Shown here piece after piece: positions 18,320 through 29,300 of a DNA stretch of 45,290 nt. A model generated the notes under the pieces. The model was not told where the DNA came from. It was given only the letters and a program-made list of their open reading frames with translations, and ran no database searches. The DNA is from SAR202 cluster bacterium (GTDB lineage: Bacteria; Chloroflexota; Dehalococcoidia; SAR202; CAJWER01). A program made the position numbers and the translations under genes. The first letter of the stretch is position 1. Each line of letters opens with the position of its first letter. The DNA is taken from NCBI GenBank assembly GCA_030740335.1, contig JASLXL010000184.1:1-45290 (forward strand), in the 5' to 3' direction.

Positions 18320-21300
18320 ATGAATAGAACCTCGATAGCCTACTCAGGGATTTTGCTTCTGGCCCTTATCCTGACCTCTGTTGTTCTGAATCAGGATGTA
18401 GCCCGGGGCCTTACGTCCAATTCCCATGTGGATTTAGCCACGTCAGGCTCTACCCATCTATTGGGCCAAGAGGTGCTATTCACTGGTGAGCTCACCTTTG
18501 CGGCCGACGAGACTGCCTCGATTGGGCGGTTAAGGCTGGTGAATGACTCCGGCCCCCAGGCTCTTGATGTGGACCTGCCCATCGTAGACACCGGAGGAGA
18601 GTTCATTGACCTGTCGAGCGCGGTAGCAGGTAGCCTCAGAGTAAAAGTCACTTTCACTGACGTCACGGCGTCCGGAGCTGGCACTCTGCCAGGATCACTC
18701 CCCGGGTCCACTCTGCCGAGTACCGGTGACTTCAAGGGCGGTTCGTCAGGCGGCACAATTGAAATCGTGGCCGGCTGGACTCCCCCGGTATTTCTGGACC
18801 CGGTGCCGAACCTGACGCTGATACCAAGTACGGATGATTATTTTGCTCTGCCAGTTATAACGCCCCCCACAGATGTTTCGGGCACAAAGTTTCCGGAGAC
18901 TGAGTACGTGTGGGCCGGGGGCGACGTGCCAATAGCAGGCGTAACCTCGGGTACTGCGCTTCCCGACTCCACCTCAACGACTGCCGTACCACAGATAACC
19001 CTTTCAACCAACGCCCCTGACTCGCTTCCGGCCATCCCTGATACCACTGGCTATATGGGCACCGCTGCTACGAGCAGTGCGGGCTTCTCCATACCGACGT
19101 TGACAGCGGAGACCTCTACGGCTGAGAGTTTCCCTTCAGCGACGGACTCTTTTGTAATTCCTTCCCCAACAATCGCAACTTCCAGCATCACTGGCTTCGG
19201 TTCCGGTGCGGACTATGTCTTCACGGTGCCTGACGCGGATGGAGCCACCACGACCGCACAGATAGTCAAAGGCATGACCCACGATGGCACGGATTTCTGG
19301 TTCATCCTTGCCGGCGCTAACAACGACACGATCGTCAAGGTTGACGGTACTACTGGGGCGACTACCGCGTCGACGACCGCGCCGAGTGCCTCCTTCGATG
19401 GTATCGCGGCCATAGGCTCAACCCTATATGTTGTGGAGAATGAGCACAGGTGCTCGGGGGCGATCGAGACGGGCAATGATTGCAAGCAATCCAGGATCTT
19501 CAAGATCGCCGATTCGAGTAGCCTGCCGACCAGTTCATCCGAATCAAGCTGGGCCGCCGGCAGTAGCGATCCTGTTACAGCTATACTCCACGCCGGCGAA
19601 CAACACCACCAATTCGCAGGTTTGGGTGCAGGGGGGGCCGGAGACCTATGGACCGTTGACCAAGATGGCCAGGAGTTCTACAACCTGTACGCGTCGGGCA
19701 TAGAAAAGGACTCCAACCAGGGTGAATGGACACAGGCAAACGCCATAGCGTTTTCCTCTAATCTGGTCTACACGGCGAAGGGGTCGGTTATTACCCAGTG
19801 GACCGATGCGGGTTCAAAGATTCAAGATGTTACTGCGACCAAAGCTACTGATGACAGCACACTGGCCGGTATCAAAGCGTTGGCATTCGATGGCAACACC
19901 ATGTACTTCGTCAGCAATGACGACGGTAAACTTTATGCAACGTTTGTTGGGTCGTCGGTAACTTCTCCTATCGCGTCCAAGGGTATCTCTTTCTCTACGA
20001 TCTCGACCGAGTCAGCGCTGTGGATACTCGTAGAGGGTACGCCCAAAGACTACGTGTTGAAGGTGAATCCGACCACGGGCGCATTGATCACTAACTTCTC
20101 GTCCGATGGGTGGGCTCAGGCGCCCAGCGCAGATACGGAAGGCATTGAGTACTTCGGCGGCTTTGTATACATCATTGCTAACGAAGGCACTGGTTGTTGC
20201 GACAAGCAACGTCAGCTGTACAAGATCAATGCTACGACTGGAAATACCGAGTCTGGCTACCCAAAGAATCTGAGTGACAACGGTGTCAACGACGACCTAG
20301 GCGACATAACCAACGATGGCACTAACCTGGTCGCTTGGACGAAATCGAACTGGAACGACGTCTACACTTTCGACATCGCCGCTTCCGAGAGCAATCAAAG
20401 TTGGGTTAACGGCGTGAGTTGGAACGGCGCCAAGGCGCTTGCGTATCACCCGACTCAAAAGGCTTACTACGCCGCCAGCGGCAACGAGGTGTCTCAACTC
20501 GGCACGTCCTTTGATCAGATCTCATCCTTCACGCTTGCCGTTGAATCTGGTGGGACTGCCATTAGTAGTGTGCAGGGTATGACGTTCTCGGACGCGGCTC
20601 CGTACAACGACCTTTGGGCCGTTGCCGGGACCCGGGTCTACCACTCCTTCATTTCGGCGACTGTCACAAATCAACCCGTGGCAATGGCATATAGTTCCGA
20701 CGCTATTACCAGCCTCGGGAGCACTGAGTCTCTATGGGTGATTGTGGATGCAGAGCCGTTCGACCAGATCTTGAGGGTCAACACCGAAGATGGAGCACTC
20801 AACACGACGTTCGACACTGACGGGGTCGCGGACGCTCCAAGCGGGAGCATTGAAGGAGCGGTGTTCATCACAGAGGGGAACGATAACTTCCTGTACATGA
20901 TCGCCAACGATCCTGGCTCTGACAATTGGAATAAGACAAAGAACCTCTATAAGTACAACGTTAAAACTAACGCGCTTGCGACCGGATATCCGAAAGACCT
21001 GAGTAATGCGCAGGTTCATGATGATGTTGGCGGATTGGCCTACGACGGGACCGACCTGATAGTCACCGCCAAGCAAATGAGCAACGTCTGGAAGGTTTCA
21101 ACCACCGGTCAATCTGTGGCTCAAGGGTGGCCTTGCTGCGCAGCGGTATTCGGTATCACGGGGCTGGCGTACCACTCTACCCGTGGCGTTCTCTATGGCG
21201 CCAACTCCACTACCTTGGTTGGGTTGTCTACTGATCTGAATAATTACGACAGCGAACAAACCATAACGGCGAACGGTTCCTCTATGTCTGGATCCGTCGG

Positions 21301-24300
21301 GGCTATGACCTTCGGTAGTGATGTGCTGTACGTTGGGCGTACCGAGAGCAGTGTAGGCTACATCACAGCATCTGCGTTCTCCTCGACGATCACGACTATC
21401 CCTCAGGGCCTGGCTCTCTCGCCTTCTGATGCAGCCTACCTGGGCACGAGCATCGGGACAGCGTTGTGGATTGCCGTTGATGGTTCTCCGTACGATAGGG
21501 TTATCAAGGTACACCCGTCCACGTTGGCCGCTGATACAAGCTTTGGTAGTGATTCCACCAAGAATGGATCGGCCGAGTTGCCTTCCGGCGACATCGCGGG
21601 TATTACCTTTGCCTCCAATAAGCTATGGGCCATCGGAGGAACAAATGGCAATTCTATACTCTATGAGTTGAACCCTGTCACCGGGGCGGAGATCAACACC
21701 CACAACTTGTGCGGCATGAATATGGGCCCTGGTCCTGGTGGCGGCGGCGGCGGCGGCAACCAAATGTGCCAAAACCCTGGAGGAATAACCTGGGACTCCG
21801 CCGAGGGTCTATTCATTGTGTCTGGTCAAAGTGAAGAGCGGTTCTGGTACGTCAACAACACCGGTAGCGTTCAGAGAGAATCGATGTCGCAGTGGGCCCT
21901 GGGCGGCTCTGCCGCGGTGGAATTTATCACTGCAGACAAAACCTACCTGACTGCATTAGGTGGCAAGGTCCAGACCTGGATAAATCCTTTTGGGAACGAC
22001 GTATGGCCAGCCGAAGAATACACTTTGAGCGGTGGGGTCAGTAACGTCTCAGGAATGGTAATCAATCAGACAACCAAGAATATTTACCTTGGGTGGAACG
22101 ACGGAACCGACGGGTACATATCTCAGGCAGTACCTCCCTCCCCGATCACAAATACTCCTGTGGACCTTGCGTACAACAAGGACGATAGCGAGTTATACAT
22201 CCTGGTCGACGGCAAGGGCGGAGATGTCATAGTAGCTGTCCACCCGACGACCGGTGCTGTTTTGTTAGACGGCGACGGGAACGAGAGATTCTTCACACTA
22301 CAGAGCGAGGACGCTGAAGCTCTCGCGTACCACAAGGGTAAACTCTACGCGGCTTATCAAGACAGCCAGCAGTTCATGGGCGGCGGCCCAGCGCCACAGA
22401 AAGTGGTCGTGCTCACTACCGCCTTCGTAGAGACCAGTGAATCTGGATTCACGTTGGGCACAGATATGGGTAACGTGCTGGGCCTGACCTCTGACGGCAA
22501 TAACCTGGTGGGTACCTCTGAATATGGTGGCCCAAGAGCGGACACATACAATGAGGTAAACGGTAACAGACAGAAGGAAATTTACTTCTGGGACCCGAAC
22601 AATTACAACTGGAATGATGAAGGCTTTGAAGACATCGCTTTCACTACCAGTTCGCCCATGTACTTCCCGGTGAAAAACGGCAACGTCTACAGAGTCAGTG
22701 AAGGTGGTGAAGTAATCGACAATTGGACGGTTACTGATCCTTCTTCAACTCCTCTTTCTGACTTGGTTGGGGCCTCGTTCGTGGGATCGAGCCTGTACTT
22801 GGCGGATGCAACCTCAAAGAAGATTTATAAAGCGCTAGTTCCTTTGCCAGAAATCACTTACACCGAGACGCCTCGGGCGATGGCTACCGATGGGACTTCG
22901 CTGTATGTGGCCTATGATGCGGAGCCTGTTGACCTGATAGTCAAGCTGGCTGTCTCGACTACTACGGCCTCTGTTACAGCATCCTTTGACTCGCCGGGTG
23001 GCGAGACTGACGGGCTGGCTATCCACGGCGGCAAGCTGTGGGTACTCACCAATGACTCTCAGACTTTAGAGATGAACACGCCGAGTGGGCCTATGGCAAT
23101 GCAGGTAACTGTTCCGATGATCTTCTCGCTCAACAAGACCAGCGGAGACGAGGAGAGCGAAGGTTTCCTGATGTTCAACGACGGCGGCGGCGGCGGCGGC
23201 GGCGGCGGCCAGCCATGGTCTCCTTTCAAGGACCTTCTCAGTGGCCTCGCCAGTGATGGGACGCATCTCTACACCGGTACGCAAGGTGCCAATCCGGGCA
23301 TGGGGCAGCCGGACGGTATGCTCTATAAGATCAATCCGGCCAACTCTCAGTACATGAATATGATGGGAGACACGTTCGGAGGCCCAGAAATATCGGGGAT
23401 TTCCCAATTCTCGGGCTCGTTGACAGAGATAAAGTCTTTCTCGGCGTTCGAGTATGCGACAGATTCCGCCTTCACGGACAATAAAAAGCTGATCTCGGTT
23501 GGTTCTTCCAGCTTCAATGGACCCGCGTGGAACACAATCTCGAGGATTGACCCATCAACAGGTGTCATGACCGACCAGTTCTCAGGCGGTGACCTGGCGA
23601 ACGCAGATATCTCGGGCATTGCTATCGTTGGGGAAACGTTGTTCATCGCTGACAAGAACACAGATTCGATCATTGGAACGGCTCTGCCGGAGAAAACCGG
23701 CGTTGAAATGACCATTGTGGGGACATACGGGACAACTCTATCGGCGGCTATTTCGGATGGCAGCACGTATACTGACTCTGTTTCCTACACAGTCGTACGG
23801 AACACTGATGTAGCTGTCCAGCTAACTAGCCCCACAAATGATTTCGTGGCTACGAGTACCGCGTCCACGATTGCAGGTATGGTTTCTGACCCTGCTGTCG
23901 CAACCGTCAGCGTCGGTATCCAGTTGCCCTTCACCGAGTTCTTGGATGACGAGGTCCTCACTGACGGCACTTCCGCCGCCCTGTGGACAGCTGCAATGGA
24001 GCACGGTGGAGGCGGTGGTGTAGAGTGGTTCATCGCGTCCGGATCGGGTTGTCCAGAATGTGACCCGTCGGCCTGGCGATTCGGCAAGTCAGGGGAAAAG
24101 AGTTACGACGTACCAGACTCCCGAGTAGCTGGCGCATTGACCAGCAACGAAGTCTACCCCATTAGTCTCGGTTCGCAACTGACGTTCGATACCGCCTGGG
24201 ATACTGAGTTTATGGCCGGTCTTGACAACAAGCTCGTCCAGGTAGCGGCGGTCACATCGGACCTCCAGGGCAATGATGTCGTTGGCGCATTCCAAACAAT

Positions 24301-26146
24301 TGGTCAAATCGTGCAGTTCATGGATCCCATGGGTATGCCTCCTGGGGAGAATCAACATCCAGACCTATTCCAGTGGATCTTGACCAAGCCACTGCCTTTC
24401 GCTCCAGGCGAGTCGCATTCTGTCGTCCTTCCTTTGGACGCACTTGCAGGTAAGCGCATCAAAGTCAGATTCGCGTTCGACACTGTCGATGAGTGGGGCA
24501 ACGAAGGCTGGGGCTGGTTCGTGGACAATATCAAGCTGAGTGGCTCCGGAACCAAGACTGTCTCGATTGCTACCACGCCTCTAAGTTCGCCGGTTGTGGT
24601 CACGGTAAACAATACGAGTACAACGATGTACGCATCGTTCAGCACTCAATTCTCTCTTGCAGAGGGAGAGAACACGGTTGTGGCAAGCGCTGTTCAGCCC
24701 TACTTCCCCAATCTTTCTGGCCAAGCCCAAGCATCCGGCTTTGTGGATACGTTGGCTCCTGTGATAACTATGGGTGGGGTACCGGCAAATACCAACGTTG
24801 TCGTCCAGACCTTAACCGGAACCCTTATCGAACCTACTATCGACCAGCCTGGCGCGGCCATGAAAATTTACCAAGGTCTTGTCACGCCTGCTGGGGCCAC
24901 CAGTTCTGTCATGATCGGAAAGGTGACCAGCGAGGGTCCTTACAGCATCCCAGTCAGTTTGCAAGAAGGCACGAACACCTTTACTGCCGTGGCGACTGAC
25001 GGTGGCGGCCTCACAGCATCCGAAGAGATCGTCGCCGTCGCAGACTTGACGCCACCAGTGGCGCAGGTTGGAGTCGTCACCGTGACGAGTGAGGGTGAAG
25101 CAATTGTAGGAGATCAGTACTTTGTGTTAGTCGCGGCGACCGACGCGCTCTCAGGGATTGCCACCAGCACCCTAGTTAGCACGGGCGCATTGATGGTACC
25201 TATGGCTGAAACCCCGGCCACACTTAGGGCGATGCATGCCCTGAATTCAGTGAATAACGTCACGTCTACCCATGTGACTCTAGCCAGCGTTGCAGCAAAC
25301 ACACCTGTTGCGTTCCACGATATCCCCGTAACGGTGTCTGACAAGGCAGGTAATGAGATAACCGTAAATGGCGCGCTTAACGTGGTCGCGGCGCGATCCA
25401 ATAGAAACTACTTCCTGTTCCCTGGTAACAACTTCATGGGATTGGCCCTCATACCCGATGACGGTGATGACACCACGACCGACGATGCTTCGCTGGACCG
25501 GCTGATGCGCCAGGACGTGACGGACCAGGTCAACCCGGCCTTCGTCGCCCAGCAGGGTACGTCCACCATAGTCCTTGGTGACGTGGTAGAGTCTACCTTC
25601 GCCTTCAACAAGGCAGGCAACTTCATCGTCCACACCCCGGGCGTGGGCGCTCAGGACACGCTGACCGACCTGCAGCCATTCCAGGGCGTGATACTTAAAA
25701 CCAAGGAGGCGACCGTCTCTCCTGTGGTAGACATATTCAGCAAGGTAGATGTGGAGGGCTTCTCAGCCCAACAAGCGGTGCCCATCAGAATCAACATCCA
25801 GGGCGTTTTCTCCCCGACAGGGGCATCTATCCCGCCAAACAAAGAATTGCGAGTGGGCTTTAACCTCGTCGCGCCGCACATACTGGGCGATACGAACTTC
25901 GACACGGTATTCAGGGGAGCTCTGATTCCAAGAGAGCTGGCAATATCTGCGCTGACCTTCGAGCGGCGTGTTGATGCGGTGGGCGGCGCCGACATCACAG
26001 TGCAGATATTCGAAGGATTTGTCTCCAATTCCCTGGGTGATGCACTGAAGCCGACTCTTTCGTACTGGACCTTCATAGTGGATGATCCACAGAACGATCT
26101 AGTCAACGACCTAGGCGACCCACTTGGCCCGACGATCACGCCGTAA
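18320..26146 (+). CDS. Giant secreted protein with six large internal repeats
   Basis: This 2608-residue protein starts with a Sec signal (MNRTSIAYSGILLLALILTS). Residues ~40-295 are Ser/Thr/Pro-rich and beta-like. Residues ~296-1790 hold six repeats of about 230-280 residues, beginning near 296, 550, 781, 1022, 1273 and 1508. Each has a strand motif such as SLWVIVDAEPFDQILRVN, a TG turn, and an end like SLYLADATSKKIYKAL; they read as beta-propeller-like blades. Two poly-Gly tracts interrupt them. Residues ~1880-2080 include WGNEGWGWFVDNIKL, typical of jelly-roll domains beside M6-type peptidases. Ig-like segments follow (DTLAPVITM). A C-terminal ~250-residue domain begins NYFLFPGNNFMGLALIP. 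No transmembrane anchor, sortase signal or catalytic motif was found. Paired cysteines (NEGTGCCDK, WPCCAAV, SGCPECD) suggest extracellular disulfides. Likely adhesion or envelope; no family name recognised. Confidence 0.8.
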   Translation: MNRTSIAYSGILLLALILTSVVLNQDVARGLTSNSHVDLATSGSTHLLGQEVLFTGELTFAADETASIGRLRLVNDSGPQALDVDLPIVDTGGEFIDLSSAVAGSLRVKVTFTDVTASGAGTLPGSLPGSTLPSTGDFKGGSSGGTIEIVAGWTPPVFLDPVPNLTLIPSTDDYFALPVITPPTDVSGTKFPETEYVWAGGDVPIAGVTSGTALPDSTSTTAVPQITLSTNAPDSLPAIPDTTGYMGTAATSSAGFSIPTLTAETSTAESFPSATDSFVIPSPTIATSSITGFGSGADYVFTVPDADGATTTAQIVKGMTHDGTDFWFILAGANNDTIVKVDGTTGATTASTTAPSASFDGIAAIGSTLYVVENEHRCSGAIETGNDCKQSRIFKIADSSSLPTSSSESSWAAGSSDPVTAILHAGEQHHQFAGLGAGGAGDLWTVDQDGQEFYNLYASGIEKDSNQGEWTQANAIAFSSNLVYTAKGSVITQWTDAGSKIQDVTATKATDDSTLAGIKALAFDGNTMYFVSNDDGKLYATFVGSSVTSPIASKGISFSTISTESALWILVEGTPKDYVLKVNPTTGALITNFSSDGWAQAPSADTEGIEYFGGFVYIIANEGTGCCDKQRQLYKINATTGNTESGYPKNLSDNGVNDDLGDITNDGTNLVAWTKSNWNDVYTFDIAASESNQSWVNGVSWNGAKALAYHPTQKAYYAASGNEVSQLGTSFDQISSFTLAVESGGTAISSVQGMTFSDAAPYNDLWAVAGTRVYHSFISATVTNQPVAMAYSSDAITSLGSTESLWVIVDAEPFDQILRVNTEDGALNTTFDTDGVADAPSGSIEGAVFITEGNDNFLYMIANDPGSDNWNKTKNLYKYNVKTNALATGYPKDLSNAQVHDDVGGLAYDGTDLIVTAKQMSNVWKVSTTGQSVAQGWPCCAAVFGITGLAYHSTRGVLYGANSTTLVGLSTDLNNYDSEQTITANGSSMSGSVGAMTFGSDVLYVGRTESSVGYITASAFSSTITTIPQGLALSPSDAAYLGTSIGTALWIAVDGSPYDRVIKVHPSTLAADTSFGSDSTKNGSAELPSGDIAGITFASNKLWAIGGTNGNSILYELNPVTGAEINTHNLCGMNMGPGPGGGGGGGNQMCQNPGGITWDSAEGLFIVSGQSEERFWYVNNTGSVQRESMSQWALGGSAAVEFITADKTYLTALGGKVQTWINPFGNDVWPAEEYTLSGGVSNVSGMVINQTTKNIYLGWNDGTDGYISQAVPPSPITNTPVDLAYNKDDSELYILVDGKGGDVIVAVHPTTGAVLLDGDGNERFFTLQSEDAEALAYHKGKLYAAYQDSQQFMGGGPAPQKVVVLTTAFVETSESGFTLGTDMGNVLGLTSDGNNLVGTSEYGGPRADTYNEVNGNRQKEIYFWDPNNYNWNDEGFEDIAFTTSSPMYFPVKNGNVYRVSEGGEVIDNWTVTDPSSTPLSDLVGASFVGSSLYLADATSKKIYKALVPLPEITYTETPRAMATDGTSLYVAYDAEPVDLIVKLAVSTTTASVTASFDSPGGETDGLAIHGGKLWVLTNDSQTLEMNTPSGPMAMQVTVPMIFSLNKTSGDEESEGFLMFNDGGGGGGGGGQPWSPFKDLLSGLASDGTHLYTGTQGANPGMGQPDGMLYKINPANSQYMNMMGDTFGGPEISGISQFSGSLTEIKSFSAFEYATDSAFTDNKKLISVGSSSFNGPAWNTISRIDPSTGVMTDQFSGGDLANADISGIAIVGETLFIADKNTDSIIGTALPEKTGVEMTIVGTYGTTLSAAISDGSTYTDSVSYTVVRNTDVAVQLTSPTNDFVATSTASTIAGMVSDPAVATVSVGIQLPFTEFLDDEVLTDGTSAALWTAAMEHGGGGGVEWFIASGSGCPECDPSAWRFGKSGEKSYDVPDSRVAGALTSNEVYPISLGSQLTFDTAWDTEFMAGLDNKLVQVAAVTSDLQGNDVVGAFQTIGQIVQFMDPMGMPPGENQHPDLFQWILTKPLPFAPGESHSVVLPLDALAGKRIKVRFAFDTVDEWGNEGWGWFVDNIKLSGSGTKTVSIATTPLSSPVVVTVNNTSTTMYASFSTQFSLAEGENTVVASAVQPYFPNLSGQAQASGFVDTLAPVITMGGVPANTNVVVQTLTGTLIEPTIDQPGAAMKIYQGLVTPAGATSSVMIGKVTSEGPYSIPVSLQEGTNTFTAVATDGGGLTASEEIVAVADLTPPVAQVGVVTVTSEGEAIVGDQYFVLVAATDALSGIATSTLVSTGALMVPMAETPATLRAMHALNSVNNVTSTHVTLASVAANTPVAFHDIPVTVSDKAGNEITVNGALNVVAARSNRNYFLFPGNNFMGLALIPDDGDDTTTDDASLDRLMRQDVTDQVNPAFVAQQGTSTIVLGDVVESTFAFNKAGNFIVHTPGVGAQDTLTDLQPFQGVILKTKEATVSPVVDIFSKVDVEGFSAQQAVPIRINIQGVFSPTGASIPPNKELRVGFNLVAPHILGDTNFDTVFRGALIPRELAISALTFERRVDAVGGADITVQIFEGFVSNSLGDALKPTLSYWTFIVDDPQNDLVNDLGDPLGPTITP
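21740..21757 (+). repeat. (GGC)6 trinucleotide tract in surface-protein gene
   Basis: Six in-frame GGC codons preceded by GGT encode a Gly run. Slippage would change length by whole codons without a frameshift. Confidence 0.8.
23183..23209 (+). repeat. (GGC)9 trinucleotide tract in surface-protein gene
   Basis: Nine uninterrupted GGC codons (residues ~1622-1630) encode nine glycines between two beta segments. It is an in-frame microsatellite, so copy number may vary between cells or assemblies. Confidence 0.85.
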
Positions 26147-26217
26147 TAGGAGGACTGAGCAGATTAGCCTAGGGAGTGTAGATCGCTCCAATGAAAGTAA
26201 CTGTGGTATGAACAAAT

Positions 26218-26267
26218 TAAGCGGCGGGCCCTGGCCTAGCAGTCTCAGAAGAAGGGCCCGCCGCTTA
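26218..26267 (+). terminator. Strong 15-bp hairpin between the two surface-protein genes
   Basis: TAAGCGGCGGGCCCT (26218-26232) pairs perfectly with AGGGCCCGCCGCTTA (26253-26267) around a 20-base loop. No T run follows, so it may terminate with rho or attenuate read-through and protect the 3' end of the upstream message. The rest of the 244-base gap shows no gene. Confidence 0.55.
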
Positions 26268-26390
26268 GGAATTCCTCTCTCGGGTTTCTGGGGCCGACGA
26301 AGAATGGAAAATTCGAGGGAGGCTGTTTCTTGTGAGCATGAGGGCCCCGCAGGACGATGTCTCCCAACTCTCCAGCCGACCTTAAGGTGA

Positions 26391-29300
26391 ATGGTGCTAG
26401 TTAGAGTATTCGCCGGACTTATCTTCCTGTCGACACTGGTATTGCTGCTCTCCATGTGGCCCGATGGCAGCACCTCTTCGGTGAGTGCAGCGCCAGAACT
26501 CCCCTACGTATTGTATGGACGGGCATGGACATCAGACGGTACAGTGCTCGGCGCCAACTTGACAATCCAGGCCCGCATCAACAACATCCACTATGGACAA
26601 TCAGTCAACCCCAGCACCCAGCTAGGGTCCGCAAACACTAAGACCCACGCAGCTGCCACTACTGCGCACTACAACTACGGCAATACCAGCAATTTCCAGA
26701 TATGTGCTGACGATCCGGCCACGTCCCCAATCGAGGGTGGCAAATCAGGCGAAAATATCGTTTTCTATGTCTCAGGAATACAGGCCACGGCTCAAAGGGT
26801 TGGTGTCGACGGCAGTACCCGTGCATCCATCCCATTTACTTCGGGCGGTACCCATCGGGTCGACCTAGTCATCCCATCACTACAATCGGCTACGGCGGTT
26901 GCGGCCACGGCCTCGAGCGCCGCGTGCACAACTGCTGCTGCTCCCGCAGCGGCAACAGCGACACCGACACCGACAGCGACAGCGATAGCATTTTCCTTCG
27001 TACCGCCTACGGCAACGCCGACTTCTGCTCCGGCCGCCGCGGCCGCCGCAGTGGCCGCACCAACACCTGTGACAGCAGAGGGATTGCTAGAAGACTCCGA
27101 GGCTGCTGCTGCTGGCCTAGTTGATCTGGTAACGACCGATATCACAGCAGCTGCAGCTGCGCTGGCCGAGGCTGCCACATCCGACTCGGCCGCCGCGGCC
27201 GATATCTTAACGTCCATCGTGCTGACCAACCCCGAGGCGGCGGGTAGCCTCCTCGTCGAGATAGCGGCCACGGACGCGAACAAAGCAGGTCTGCTAATCT
27301 CCGGTGCTGCCAATAAGAACGCTGCTGCAGCCGGCCAGATTATTCTTGAATCCTTGAAGATGAACCTGGAGACCACTGGTAAGGCAGTCGCACACGCGGC
27401 GGCTCTCGACTCGGCCGCCGCCGGCAAAGCGATCGGTGAAGCGGCCACGTCCGATTATGTCTCAACCGGTAAGGCCATAGCGGAAGCTGCCAAGAGTGAC
27501 GCCGTCTCAGTTGGCCGTGCCTTGGCCAAAGCTGGGCAGGATTACCCAGAGTCTACCGGTAGGGCCATCGCTAGCGCGGCCAAGGAAGACGTAGAAGCAA
27601 CCGGTATAGCGCTGGCATCGGCTGCTCAAGAGGACGCGGAATCCACTGGTTTCGTTCTTGCATGGGCTGCTCAGGAAGACTCGAATTCCACTGGTAGAGC
27701 CATCGCCAAGGCGGCGTCTGGTGACCCTGTTGCCATTGGCAAGGCAGTCGCCAATGCTGCAAAGCAGGACCCAGAATCCATCGGCAAGGCAGTCGCCAGT
27801 GCCGCGTCTGATGACCCTGTCGCCACTGGCAAGGCAGTCGCCAACGCGGCCAAGGAAGACGTCGTGGCCACTGGTAGAGCCGTGGCATCGGCATCCGAGG
27901 AGGACCCGGTCGCCACCGGTCGTGCTCTCGCCACAGCCGCCCAGCAGGATGCCGCATCCATAGGTCGTGCCGTAGCCAACGCCGCGATGGTGAACCCACA
28001 GGCCACCGGTAAAGCAGTCGCCAGTGCCGCGCAAACCGACCCAGACTCTACCGGAAAGGCAGTCGCCAGCGCGGCGCGGGAAGATGCTGTCGCGACAGGC
28101 CTCGCTGTTGCGAGCGCCGCTAAAGAAGACTCGCAGTCAACAGGTCTTGCCATTTCCAGTGCAGCACAGGACGATCCTCAGTCCACCGGTAAGGCAGTCG
28201 CCGAAGCTGCATTATCCGACCCCGTGGCAACAGGTAACGTCATGGCCGTCGCGGCCGCCGAGGATCCCACATCCGCCGGCCAGGCTCTCACAAGCTCAAC
28301 CCTGCAAAATGCAGAATCGACCGGCAACGCCATGAATTCTTCCGCTAAGCAGAATGCGGGAGCCACCGTCGATGCTCTTGGACGCGGCCCGGCGCAGGAC
28401 CCCATCGCTCTTGAGAAGCTGGGGAGGTTCCTACCCCATGAACTTTGGGTTCCGGAGGACGAGCCTCAGATAGGCGTAGACCCGTCGGGGGTTGCAGAGT
28501 GGGCAAGTGTAGGCTCTCCTGATCCTGTCAGTCAGATCCTCGGCAAATTCGCCGATGCCCCTCCGGGTGCCCATGTCGCCGTCGAAAATGTGTTGGACCC
28601 GGACGTGCCCGACCTGCGGCCCGGACGAGTCCTCTACGAAGAGCCTGGCTACGTCGGTTACGTGAAACTCTCGCCTGAAGGGTTCACCGACGATGAGCTC
28701 GCCACGGCGCACGTTACACTGTCCGTCACCAAATCCTGGATTCAGAGCAACCAGATTCACGAATGGTCCGTGCAGTTCAGCCGGTTCGATGAGAACCAGC
28801 AGGCTTGGCGGCCGTCACTGGTGAAGCGCGTCCGAGAGGACGTGGATCGCATTTTCTACACACTCGCTATACCCGGCTTCTCCACCTGGTCGATCACGGG
28901 TAGCACGGAGCCTCCAACGGTGGAGTTCACCGTGGACGATCTGGTGATCAGCCCGCCTACGATCCAGGAGGGAGGCAGTATCACCATCAGTGCGGATGTA
29001 ACAAACCTTACGTCCCAGACTCTGGAGTATTCGGCGTCTCTCTGGCTCAACAACCAGGTGCATAGCACGCAGAAAATCGTCGCCCCGCCTAGCGTCCCGA
29101 TAGCGTTCTCCTTTGAGGTGGCTGCCAATACCGGAAGCTATGACGTAAGGATCGGACGGTTGTCAGGCAGCTTCACAGTCCTGTCCACTACTGCACCGCC
29201 GCCGCCGCCGGCGCCCACGAGCACGCCCGCCCCAGTATCTGCTACGGCTACGTCGGTGCCTTCCACGCCCACGCCCACGCCCATGCCCACTCCAACACCA

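Noticed and set aside
27240..28364. Regular 45-base repeats that could suggest a CRISPR array
   Set aside because: The units are contiguous, coding, in frame and diverged, with no unique spacers and no cas genes.
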